From NCBI GenBank assembly GCA_900554345.1, contig USHH01000124.1:1-6883 (forward strand): a stretch of 6,883 nt of DNA, in the 5' to 3' direction. Below are positions 1 through 5,787 of the stretch, piece by piece (the first letter of the stretch is position 1; every line of letters begins with the position of its first letter). The position numbers were made by a program, and so were the translations under genes. The notes below the pieces were generated by a model. It ran no database searches. It saw only the letters and a program-made list of their open reading frames with translations, and was not told the origin of the DNA. The stretch comes from an uncultured Bacteroidales bacterium. GTDB lineage: Bacteria; Bacteroidota; Bacteroidia; Bacteroidales; Muribaculaceae.

Positions 1-1
1 T

Positions 2-961
2 GCGTCATGGCTTTATGTGAAGCGTGCCGTGTCAATCGGACAGATGACAGACCTCTCCAAGAACGCCCGCGCCCAAATGGAGGCCGAGGGCTACTACGTG
101 GGTCGTGAAGCTCCGAAACTCGAAGCCCGAAGCACCGACGGCACTGTGAAATACCTCTTTGATGTCGGCTGCGGCAATTCCATAGAGTCGGTATATATTC
201 CCGACAAGGACCGCGCCACCCTCTGTGTGTCCTCGCAGGCCGGGTGCAAGATGAACTGCTACTTCTGCGCCACCGGGCGCCACGGCTTCAAGGCCGACCT
301 CTCGCCGGCGCAGATCATCAACCAGATTCTCTCCGTCCCGCCGGCTCCTGCTCCGGGTGCCCGCAAGGAGACGGAGCTCACTAATGTCGTCTTCATGGGA
401 ATGGGGGAGCCCCTCGACAACCTGAAGGCAGTCCTCCCCGTGATCGAGATTCTCACGGCTCCCTGGGGACTCGCCTGGAGCCCGAAGCGGATCACCGTCT
501 CCACTGTCGGCAAGCTCCCCGAGCTCAAGGAGCTCCTCGACCGCACACAGGTGCACGTCGCCGTCAGTGTCCACACTCCCGATCCCGCGGAGCGCGAGGC
601 GATGATGCCCGCGCAGAAGGCGTTCCCCATCGCGAATGTCATGAAAGTGCTCGAAGGCTACGATTTCACCCATCAGCGACGCCTCTCGCTCGAATATATA
701 ATGTGGCGCGGCGTCAACGACGACATCGCCCATGCCGACCAGCTCATCCGCCTCATTGGCCGAAATGACGTCAGGGTCAACCTCATAAGGTTTCACTCAA
801 TACCAGGCGTAGAGCTCCACACAGCAAGCGACGAGCGCATGGTGATGTTTCGCAATTATCTGAACTCCAAAGGCGTCAAGGCCACGATACGCACTTCGCG
901 CGGAGAGGATATCATGGCGGCGTGTGGCATGCTTGCAGGAAAAAACGCTCCCGCAAAGTGA
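2..961 (+). CDS. rlmN: Dual-specificity 23S rRNA/tRNA adenine-C2 methyltransferase RlmN, 5'-truncated by the window edge
   Basis: Radical-SAM enzyme that methylates C2 of A2503 in 23S rRNA and of A37 in some tRNAs, acting in the cytoplasm. The iron-sulfur cluster motif CxxxCxxC is seen as GCKMNCYFC, with Cys codons at 245, 257 and 266. The upstream family Cys (TLCVSSQ) is at 224. A SAM-binding VFMGMGEP follows, and the C-terminal Cys that forms the methyl-transfer intermediate (DIMAACG) is at 923. The reading frame stays open to base 2, giving ASWLYVKRAVS before a GTG at 17. The family has a conserved W-L-Y just before the 'MT.LSK' stretch, so the GTG at 17 is internal and the true start, plus an estimated 30 residues, lies left of the window. 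Family length is about 340-390 residues; 319 codons are visible. The next gene, pdxA, follows after 67 bases. Identification is secure. Confidence 0.96.
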   Translation, partial: ASWLYVKRAVSIGQMTDLSKNARAQMEAEGYYVGREAPKLEARSTDGTVKYLFDVGCGNSIESVYIPDKDRATLCVSSQAGCKMNCYFCATGRHGFKADLSPAQIINQILSVPPAPAPGARKETELTNVVFMGMGEPLDNLKAVLPVIEILTAPWGLAWSPKRITVSTVGKLPELKELLDRTQVHVAVSVHTPDPAEREAMMPAQKAFPIANVMKVLEGYDFTHQRRLSLEYIMWRGVNDDIAHADQLIRLIGRNDVRVNLIRFHSIPGVELHTASDERMVMFRNYLNSKGVKATIRTSRGEDIMAACGMLAGKNAPAK

Positions 962-989
962 CTCTCGCCCCTGTTTGGATTTTTTTTAG

Positions 990-997
990 TAATTTTG
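990..997 (+). promoter_or_regulatory. Possible Bacteroidota -7 element upstream of pdxA
   Basis: TAATTTTG matches the Bacteroidota -7 consensus TAnnTTTG at all six fixed positions and lies 31 bases before the pdxA start. The only nearby -33-like TTTG (974-977) leaves a spacer of 12 bases, well short of the usual roughly 19-21, so the site is a half-match in an AT-rich gap and may be chance. If real, it would give pdxA, and perhaps the genes after it, a short leader. Confidence 0.25.
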
Positions 998-1028
998 AAG
1001 TCTCTTTCTATTTGATTGAATCATCCTT

Positions 1029-2126
1029 ATGGCTAAAAAGATAAAGGTGGGTATTACCCACGGTGATTTCAACGGCGTCGGATATGAGGTCATACTAAAG
1101 GCTCTGGCCGACGAGGCGATGACCGAGCTGTGCACTCCCGTGATCTACGGCAGCCCGCGCGCCGCTTCCGAATGGACTTCCTCCCTCTCGCTCGAGGGTC
1201 CGAGGCTCAACAAGGCGCTCTCCGCCGCGGAGGCTCCCGACGGGCGCGTCAGCATCATCGATGTCTGTGGCGAGATCGGTCATATCGCTCCCGGAGTCGC
1301 CACTCCCGAATCGGGCGCGGCCGCCGTCAAGGCCCTCGATGCCGCCATCGACGCCCTGAAGACGGGGGATATCGACGTGCTCGTCACGGCGCCCATATGC
1401 AAGGAGAACGTGCAGTCCGACTCTTTCCGTTTCCCCGGTCATACGGAGTATCTTCAGGCAGCCTCAGGCGACGGTGCCTCGGCCATGATGATACTCTTCG
1501 ACGATATCCTCCGCGTGGCCCTGGTCACGACCCATCTCCCCATAGCGAAGGTGGCCGCTGCCGTCTCGCGTCAGAATGTGGCCGACACGGTGAAGCGTCT
1601 CGACGCCACGCTGCGCCGCGATTTCGGCATCGAGCGCCCCAGGATCGCCGTGCTGGCCCTCAATCCCCATGCCGGCGACAACGGCCTGCTCGGCGACGAG
1701 GAGAAGGAGCGCATAACGCCCGCCATCGAGGATGCCTCGGAGGCCGGGGTGCTTGCTTTCGGCCCGTTCCCGGCCGACGGCTTCTTCGGCTCCGGGTCGT
1801 TCAGGGCCTACGATGCGGTAGTGGCCATGTATCACGACCAGGGTCTCGCCCCCTTCAAGGCTCTGGCCGGAGCCTCCGGCGTCAATTTCACGGCCGGACT
1901 CCCGTTTGTAAGGACCTCTCCCGACCATGGCACGGCATTCAATATAGCCGGAAAAGGCGTCGCTGACGAGTCTTCGATGCGTCAGGCCATATACGCCGCC
2001 ATCGACATCTTCAGGCGCCGGGCGGTCTTCGACCGCGCCTCCGCCAATCCGCTGCGGCGTCATTTCGTGGAGCGCGGAGCCGACAAGACCGTCGACCTAT
2101 CGGCCGACGAGCCTGTCGACAGATAG
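1029..2126 (+). CDS. pdxA: 4-hydroxythreonine-4-phosphate dehydrogenase PdxA
   Basis: NAD-dependent, metal-dependent dehydrogenase of the deoxyxylulose-5-phosphate-dependent pyridoxal phosphate pathway. It oxidises 4-phosphohydroxy-L-threonine, whose product decarboxylates to 3-amino-1-hydroxyacetone phosphate, the co-substrate of PdxJ. The three metal-binding histidines of the family are visible at H169 (THLPI), H214 (LNPHAGD) and H269 (MYHDQG), each three residues later than in the E. coli enzyme. The substrate region PGHTEYL is at 136-142 and TSPDHGTAFNIAGKG closes the active site. The N-terminal loop reads GDFNGVG instead of GDPAGIG, which I recall as usual for Bacteroidetes. At 365 residues it is longer than the E. 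coli protein (329), with part of the excess in a polar C-terminal tail. The ATG at 1029 fits the family N-terminus. It follows rlmN, and the nucleotidyltransferase gene starts 63 bases after its stop, so cotranscription is possible but a functional link is not evident. Confidence 0.96.
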   Translation: MAKKIKVGITHGDFNGVGYEVILKALADEAMTELCTPVIYGSPRAASEWTSSLSLEGPRLNKALSAAEAPDGRVSIIDVCGEIGHIAPGVATPESGAAAVKALDAAIDALKTGDIDVLVTAPICKENVQSDSFRFPGHTEYLQAASGDGASAMMILFDDILRVALVTTHLPIAKVAAAVSRQNVADTVKRLDATLRRDFGIERPRIAVLALNPHAGDNGLLGDEEKERITPAIEDASEAGVLAFGPFPADGFFGSGSFRAYDAVVAMYHDQGLAPFKALAGASGVNFTAGLPFVRTSPDHGTAFNIAGKGVADESSMRQAIYAAIDIFRRRAVFDRASANPLRRHFVERGADKTVDLSADEPVDR

Positions 2127-2189
2127 CCTCATCCATTCCTGGCCTATGGCCTGTTTCCCGATAGTCAACAATCATCAATACATCTGAAT

Positions 2190-2921
2190 ATGAATTTCGG
2201 TATCATAGCGGCCGGCGAGGGTTCGCGCCTCGTGCAGGAGGGAGTGGCCCTTCCCAAGCCCCTCGTTGAGCTCTGCGGCTCTCCGATGATCGGACGCCTT
2301 ATCGATATTTTCCTCTCCAACGGCGCCGGCGAGATCGACGTCATCGTCAACGGGCACATGACGGAGGTGGCACGCTTTCTCGAGCTCGCGAGGCCCGAGG
2401 TCATGGCCCGCGGCTGCTTCCTCAATGTGGTGGTGAAGTCCACCCCCTCCTCCATGCACAGCTTCTTCGAGCTCTCGCGTCTGCTCAGGGGCAAAGGCCG
2501 CTTTGTCGTCACCACGGTCGACACCGTGTTCCGTCCCGACGACTTCGCCGGCTATGTCGATGCCTTCCGCGACGCTCCCGACTCGGTCGACGGAATGATG
2601 GCCGTCACGTCATATATCGACGATGAGAAGCCGCTCTATGTGGCCACCGCCTCCGATATGCGCGTCACGGCTTTCTCCGACACTCCGGTGGCTGACGCCC
2701 GCTTTATCAGCGGAGGCATCTACGGCCTCTCCGACAAGGCCCTCGACGTGCTCGGCATCTGCATGGAGAAAGGCGTGTCGAGGATGCGCAACTATCAGCG
2801 CGCCCTCCTCGAAAACGGCCTTTCACTCCGCGCCTACGACATGAACAAGATAATAGATGTAGACCATGCCGCCGACATCGCCACGGCCGAGGCCTTCCTC
2901 GGTTGCCCGCGGCGCCCGTAA
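2190..2921 (+). CDS. Sugar-1-phosphate-type nucleotidyltransferase; candidate inositol-phosphate cytidylyltransferase
   Basis: A 243-residue GT-A-fold NTP transferase. The N-terminal nucleotide-binding signature is AAGEGSRL (7-14) followed by PKPL (22-25), whose Lys normally contacts the phosphate. A metal-binding Asp lies at D111 (VTTVDTVF), and the C-terminal metal and strand motif IIDVDHAADIATAEAFL (221-237) supplies a DxD. It is a single-domain protein without the left-handed beta-helix of GlmU-type enzymes. The family joins a sugar or polyol phosphate to an NTP and releases pyrophosphate. Substrate is inferred from context: with an inositol-phosphate synthase and a CDP-alcohol phosphotransferase nearby, CTP plus inositol phosphate giving CDP-inositol is the most economical reading, as in the archaeal/Thermotogales IPCT domain. 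Other polyol phosphates or sugars cannot be excluded. It opens a tight four-gene run, with the ATP-grasp gene starting 24 bases after its stop. No Shine-Dalgarno sequence precedes its ATG, which is common in this phylum. Confidence 0.85.
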   Translation: MNFGIIAAGEGSRLVQEGVALPKPLVELCGSPMIGRLIDIFLSNGAGEIDVIVNGHMTEVARFLELARPEVMARGCFLNVVVKSTPSSMHSFFELSRLLRGKGRFVVTTVDTVFRPDDFAGYVDAFRDAPDSVDGMMAVTSYIDDEKPLYVATASDMRVTAFSDTPVADARFISGGIYGLSDKALDVLGICMEKGVSRMRNYQRALLENGLSLRAYDMNKIIDVDHAADIATAEAFLGCPRRP

Positions 2922-2945
2922 GGCAGCTAATCCACTCAATACCTG

Positions 2946-3824
2946 ATGGCAGACATAAAGATAGCCGGGGTGATGAGGGCCGGCGCCTTCTCCCCCAATC
3001 ATATAGGCAACGACGCGGCGATCTTCAACGCCGCCGCCGAGCAGCTCCGCAAACGTGGCTGCGAGGTGAATATCTACAGCGAGGAGTCGTTCAGGCAGGG
3101 GCCTGTCGACGAGCCGATCATCCTAAACATGTGTCGCGAGCAGGCGTCGATCGCCCTGCTGCAGCAGATGGAGGAGAACGGACGCCTCTGCATCAATTCC
3201 GGTTTCGGCATAGAGAACTGCACCCGCGAGAGGATGACCCGCATCCTGCTCGGGAATGGCGTTCCTTATCCCGAGAGCCTCATAGTCAACACCAATGAGA
3301 ACGTGATCTCCGACCTCGAGAAGGCCGGCTTCACCTCCTGCTGGATCAAGCGCGGCGACTTCCATGCCATGCATAAGGAAGACGTCTCCTATTGCCGCCA
3401 TCCCGAGGAGGCCCAGGAGGTGCTTCACGAGTATTTCTACCGCGGCATCAAGCGTGCCGTCATCAACCGACACCTCGTGGGCGACCTGGTTAAGTTCTAC
3501 GGCGTGGCCGGCCAGCCTTTCTTCTACTGGTTCTATCCTTACGACGAGGGCCACAGCAAGTATGGCCATGAGGCCGTCAACGGCAAGAGCCAGGGCATAC
3601 CCTTCGACGAGGCGCATCTCCGCAGGATATGCGCCGACGCCGCCTGCATCCTGGGAGTCTCCGTCTACGGCGGCGATTGCATAGTGGACCTTGACGGCTC
3701 CATCCGCATCATCGACTTCAACGACTGGCCCAGCTTCGCTCCCTGCCGTGCGGCCGCCGCCCCCTATATCGCCAAGTGCGTGCTACAGAGTGTGAAATTA
3801 TGGAAGAAAGGAGAGCTGCAATGA
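2946..3824 (+). CDS. ATP-grasp enzyme (RimK/ITPK-like), substrate unknown
   Basis: A 292-residue soluble protein with the layout of a short ATP-grasp enzyme. An N-terminal alpha/beta domain ends in a CINSGFGIENCTRERMT segment (82-98), which in this fold precedes the lid. The ATP-binding Lys is probably K135 (CWIKRGDF), with histidines H140 and H143 close by. A hinge strand NRHLVGDLVKFYGV (174-187) carries a second Lys, K183. The C-terminal metal site comprises D244 (VYGGDCIV) and D257/N259 (IIDFNDWPSF). Most ATP-grasp ligases have ExN at the last position. Here it is DxN followed by an aromatic-Pro-x-aromatic step, resembling the inositol 1,3,4-trisphosphate 5/6-kinase (ITPK) metal site. The fold normally makes an acyl-phosphate for ligation, or phosphorylates inositol phosphates in ITPK. 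Its stop overlaps the next gene's start (ATGA at 3821-3824), so the two are probably translationally coupled. Fold assignment is good; function is open. Confidence 0.8.
   Translation: MADIKIAGVMRAGAFSPNHIGNDAAIFNAAAEQLRKRGCEVNIYSEESFRQGPVDEPIILNMCREQASIALLQQMEENGRLCINSGFGIENCTRERMTRILLGNGVPYPESLIVNTNENVISDLEKAGFTSCWIKRGDFHAMHKEDVSYCRHPEEAQEVLHEYFYRGIKRAVINRHLVGDLVKFYGVAGQPFFYWFYPYDEGHSKYGHEAVNGKSQGIPFDEAHLRRICADAACILGVSVYGGDCIVDLDGSIRIIDFNDWPSFAPCRAAAAPYIAKCVLQSVKLWKKGELQ
3808..3813 (+). promoter_or_regulatory. Shine-Dalgarno-like sequence that fixes the start of the CDP-alcohol phosphotransferase
   Basis: AAGGAG lies seven bases before the ATG at 3821, inside the end of the ATP-grasp gene. 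It supports that ATG over the in-frame upstream GTG at 3776. Bacteroidota rarely depend on such sites, so its presence at an ATGA overlap may help reinitiation, or may simply reflect the Lys-Lys-Gly-Glu codons it overlaps. Confidence 0.45.
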
Positions 3825-4753
3825 CAGATGCCAAGAAGAAGCCGGGTTTCAAGGACTCTCTGAAGTCGATGGACACGGAAGAGACCTTCGACCTTATTTT
3901 CTACCGTCCCATAGGCTATGGCTGGGCCCTCCTCGCCCGCTGGCTCGGCGTTACCCCCAATGCCATCACCATAGCCTCGATATTTCTCGGCATCGCTGCC
4001 GGAGCCGCTTTCTATTTCGACAATATCTGGATCAACATCCTCGGAGTCGTGCTCCTCATCTGGGCCGACTCCTTCGACAGCGCCGACGGCCAGCTCGCCA
4101 GGATGACCGGTCAGTACTCACGCATAGGCCGTATCCTCGACGGACTCAGCGGCGACCTTTGGTTTGCCGCCATCTATATCGCCATCTGTCTGCGTGAGAA
4201 TGTCACCTCTCCGTTTTTCTCCTCCCACCACTGGGTCATCTGGGTGATGGCGGTGGTCACCGGGTCCTGCCACGCCATACAGGCCGCCATGGCCGACTAC
4301 TACCGCCAGTTTCACCTCTATTTCCTTAAGGGAGAGCAGGGGAGTGAGCTTGACTCCGCGGCCGACCTCTGGCGACGCTTCCATGCCCTCTCCTGGCGCC
4401 ACGACTTCTGGCAGAAGATCACCCTCGCCTTCTACACCAACTACACTGTAGGCCAGGAGAAGCGCACTCCATGGATGCAGCGACTGCGCCGCTGCCTGAA
4501 GCAGAAGTTCGGCGACACGGTGCCCGACTCTTTCCGGGCCACTTTCCGAGTCGCCAGCAAGCCTCTCATGAAATACACCAATATCCTTTCGTTCAATACC
4601 CGCACGTTCGCCCTCTTCGCCGCCATCCTCATCTTCCGAATGCCCTGGCTCTATTTCGCTTTCGAACTCACGGTGCTCAACGTCATCCTCATATATATGA
4701 TGTGGCGCCACGAGCGGATGTGCCGTAATTTTGTTAAAGATCTTCAGTCATGA
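3821..4753 (+). CDS. Membrane CDP-alcohol phosphotransferase with variant signature and large polar insert; candidate inositol-phosphate/phospholipid synthase
   Basis: Integral membrane enzyme of 310 residues that would transfer a phosphoalcohol from a CDP-linked donor to a hydroxyl acceptor with loss of CMP. The family signature is seen at D86-SA-D89-G90-QL-A93-R94, then eight residues to G103 and D107. The fourth Asp, the expected general base, should be at 111, which is Gly; the nearest Asp is D112. Hydrophobic segments lie at about 47-66, 70-82, 113-125, 137-157, 262-278 and 277-295. Between the fourth and fifth is a polar, Arg/Lys/Trp-rich stretch of about 100 residues (159-258), so the protein is much longer than the usual roughly 200. 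Context (nucleotidyltransferase, HAD protein, MIPS) favours an inositol-phosphate substrate, either as CDP-inositol donor or with CDP-diacylglycerol. The start was chosen at the ATGA overlap with the ATP-grasp gene. The stop overlaps the HAD gene in the same way (4750-4753). Confidence 0.85.
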   Translation: MTDAKKKPGFKDSLKSMDTEETFDLIFYRPIGYGWALLARWLGVTPNAITIASIFLGIAAGAAFYFDNIWINILGVVLLIWADSFDSADGQLARMTGQYSRIGRILDGLSGDLWFAAIYIAICLRENVTSPFFSSHHWVIWVMAVVTGSCHAIQAAMADYYRQFHLYFLKGEQGSELDSAADLWRRFHALSWRHDFWQKITLAFYTNYTVGQEKRTPWMQRLRRCLKQKFGDTVPDSFRATFRVASKPLMKYTNILSFNTRTFALFAAILIFRMPWLYFAFELTVLNVILIYMMWRHERMCRNFVKDLQS

Positions 4754-5457
4754 TCAAAGGTATAATCTTAGACTATGGAGGTACCCTCGACACCGGGGGC
4801 GACCATTGGAGCTACGTCATCTACGATGCCTGGCAGAAGGCAGGTGTCGCCGCCGACGAGGCCGAGTTTCGCGTCTGCTACGTCTGGGCCGAGCGCGAGC
4901 TGGCCCGCACCCGCCACATCCTGCCCCATCACGATTTCCACGACCTCCTTCTCATCAAGATGCGTCTCGAGCTCCAGAAGCTCGCTTCCGACGGCAATTT
5001 CGACCCAGCAGGCATCGACGCCACAGCGGCCCGTGTGGCCGGCCTCTGCTATGAGGCCGCCAAAGCCAGCATCGAGAAGGCCCGTCCCACTCTCGAGGCT
5101 CTCTCCGCCCGCTTCCCCGTCGTGCTCGTCAGCAATTTCTACGGCAATGTAGAGACGGTGCTCGCCGATTTCGGCATCGACCGTTATTTCAGGAAGGTGA
5201 TAGAGAGTGCGGTGGTCGGGGTGCGCAAGCCTGACCCGCGGATCTTCTCCCTCGGCGTCGAGGCCCTCGGTCTCAAGCCGGAGGAGGTGATGGTGATCGG
5301 CGACAGCTACCGCAAGGACATAGAGCCCGCGCTCAAGTCCGGCTGCCACGCCATCTGGATCAAGGGACGCACCTGGAGCCAGGAGGAGAGCGACACCTAT
5401 TATCCGGCCACTATCGCCAGCCTCGGCGAGGCCCTCGCGCTCATCGACGCCATCTGA
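4750..5457 (+). CDS. HAD-superfamily hydrolase-like protein lacking the motif I acid/base Asp
   Basis: A 235-residue soluble HAD protein with a helical C1 cap (about residues 15-110). Motif I is ILDYGGTLD, with the nucleophile D8, but position +2 is G10 where phosphatases have the acid/base Asp. Motif II is S128 (LVSNFYG), motif III is K160 (VRKPDP), and motif IV is GDSYRKD with D185 and D190. All residues for phosphoryl transfer except the second Asp are therefore present. HAD phosphatases remove phosphate from small molecules. From its place directly after the CDP-alcohol phosphotransferase, with a 4-base overlap, the likely substrate is a phosphorylated inositol compound or headgroup made by this pathway. 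I recall DYGGT-type motifs in other Bacteroidetes HAD proteins, so the change is unlikely to be a decayed site. It may instead mark a subfamily with altered chemistry. It is the last gene of the tight run; a 330-base spacer follows. Confidence 0.85.
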   Translation: MIKGIILDYGGTLDTGGDHWSYVIYDAWQKAGVAADEAEFRVCYVWAERELARTRHILPHHDFHDLLLIKMRLELQKLASDGNFDPAGIDATAARVAGLCYEAAKASIEKARPTLEALSARFPVVLVSNFYGNVETVLADFGIDRYFRKVIESAVVGVRKPDPRIFSLGVEALGLKPEEVMVIGDSYRKDIEPALKSGCHAIWIKGRTWSQEESDTYYPATIASLGEALALIDAI

Positions 5458-5583
5458 CAGCAGCGATGCGATATGCCCGTCTGAAGCTAATTTACAGCGC
5501 TGGAACGTTCGTGCCTCGTTAAGATTTGTTAACTTGAATCGGTATAAATTAACTAATATTATATAAAAATCGGTCTGTTTATG

Positions 5584-5600
5584 AAATTTTAGGAAAATTT
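5584..5600. repeat. Perfect AT-only inverted repeat, 7-base arms
   Basis: AAATTTT, spacer AGG, AAAATTT. The arms are exact reverse complements. The RNA hairpin would be weak because it has no G-C pairs, so if the site is functional it is more likely a DNA-binding site than a terminator. In AT-rich sequence such a repeat can arise by chance. Confidence 0.4.
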
Positions 5601-5634
5601 AGCAATTCGGGTCTTTAATTTTCCTCGCTTTTCC

Positions 5635-5665
5635 TTTGCAGTCTCCGATTTTGGTAATAATTTTA
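5635..5665 (+). promoter_or_regulatory. Predicted Bacteroidota promoter for MIPS
   Basis: A -33 TTTG (5635-5638), a 19-base spacer and TAATTTTA (5658-5665), which matches the -7 consensus TAnnTTTG except for its final G. Spacing and sequence fit the primary sigma factor of the phylum. Transcription would begin near 5670-5674 and give a leader of about 115 bases. This would let MIPS be expressed independently of the four-gene run upstream. Confidence 0.5.
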
Positions 5666-5668
5666 CGC

Positions 5669-5717
5669 CCTGAAACGCCTGACGGGTGCTTTCCGAAAGG
5701 TCGGCACCCTTTTCAGG
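5669..5717 (+). promoter_or_regulatory. Two-stem RNA structure with GNRA-type loop in the MIPS leader
   Basis: The outer stem is CCTGAAA (5669-5675) with TTTCAGG (5711-5717), seven exact pairs. The inner stem is GGGTGC (5684-5689) with GCACCC (5704-5709), six exact pairs. At the top CCGAAAGG (5693-5700) can close a GAAA tetraloop. An eight-base bulge (5676-5683) faces a single T on the other side. It could be a leader regulatory element or a weak terminator, but only four T residues follow the inner stem. The predicted transcription start lies close to the outer 5' arm, so whether that arm is in the MIPS transcript depends on the exact start. I do not recognise a known riboswitch class. Confidence 0.45.
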
Positions 5718-5787
5718 CCACTGTTTCCCTCCCGCCTCGACTTAATTTTAAAAACAATATAACAACACATAATTACTACTATCAACT

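Larger units (their letters stand above)
5458..5787 (+). other. 330-base AT-rich intergenic regulatory region upstream of MIPS
   Basis: No credible coding sequence. The first 180 bases are strongly AT-rich compared with the surrounding genes. They contain a perfect inverted repeat (5584-5600) and two copies of AATCGGT (5537-5543 and 5568-5574), 31 bases apart. A promoter-like pair follows at 5635-5665, then a structured segment at 5669-5717. The last 45 bases before the MIPS ATG are A-rich and unstructured, as is common for efficiently translated Bacteroidota genes. I see no clear intrinsic terminator for the upstream run, so some read-through into MIPS is possible. Confidence 0.7.

Noticed and set aside
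17..19. GTG as the rlmN start
   Set aside because: The frame continues upstream through W-L-Y, which is conserved inside RlmN, so the gene is cut by the window rather than starting here.
32..796. Long minus-strand open frame opposite rlmN
   Set aside because: It mirrors rlmN codons, has no recognisable domain and lies across the catalytic core of a well-identified gene. Such shadows are common in GC-rich coding DNA.
978..989. Run of T residues after rlmN as an intrinsic terminator
   Set aside because: No GC-rich inverted repeat precedes the T run, so the terminator structure is missing.
1130..1966. 278-codon plus-strand open frame inside pdxA
   Set aside because: It is very rich in Arg, Gly and Ser, typical of an out-of-frame translation, and overlaps conserved PdxA motifs in the true frame.
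2143..2153. GGCC-TAT-GGCC as a hairpin between pdxA and the nucleotidyltransferase gene
   Set aside because: Only four pairs with a three-base loop and no T run, so it is too small to support a terminator.
3776..3820. Upstream GTG start for the CDP-alcohol phosphotransferase
   Set aside because: It would add 15 residues without family resemblance and overlap the ATP-grasp gene by 49 bases. The ATG at 3821 has a ribosome-binding-like site and an ATGA junction.
5494..5501. CAGCGCTG palindrome after the HAD gene as a terminator or operator
   Set aside because: An eight-base self-complementary site with no loop and no T run. It cannot form a terminator and is too short to call an operator.
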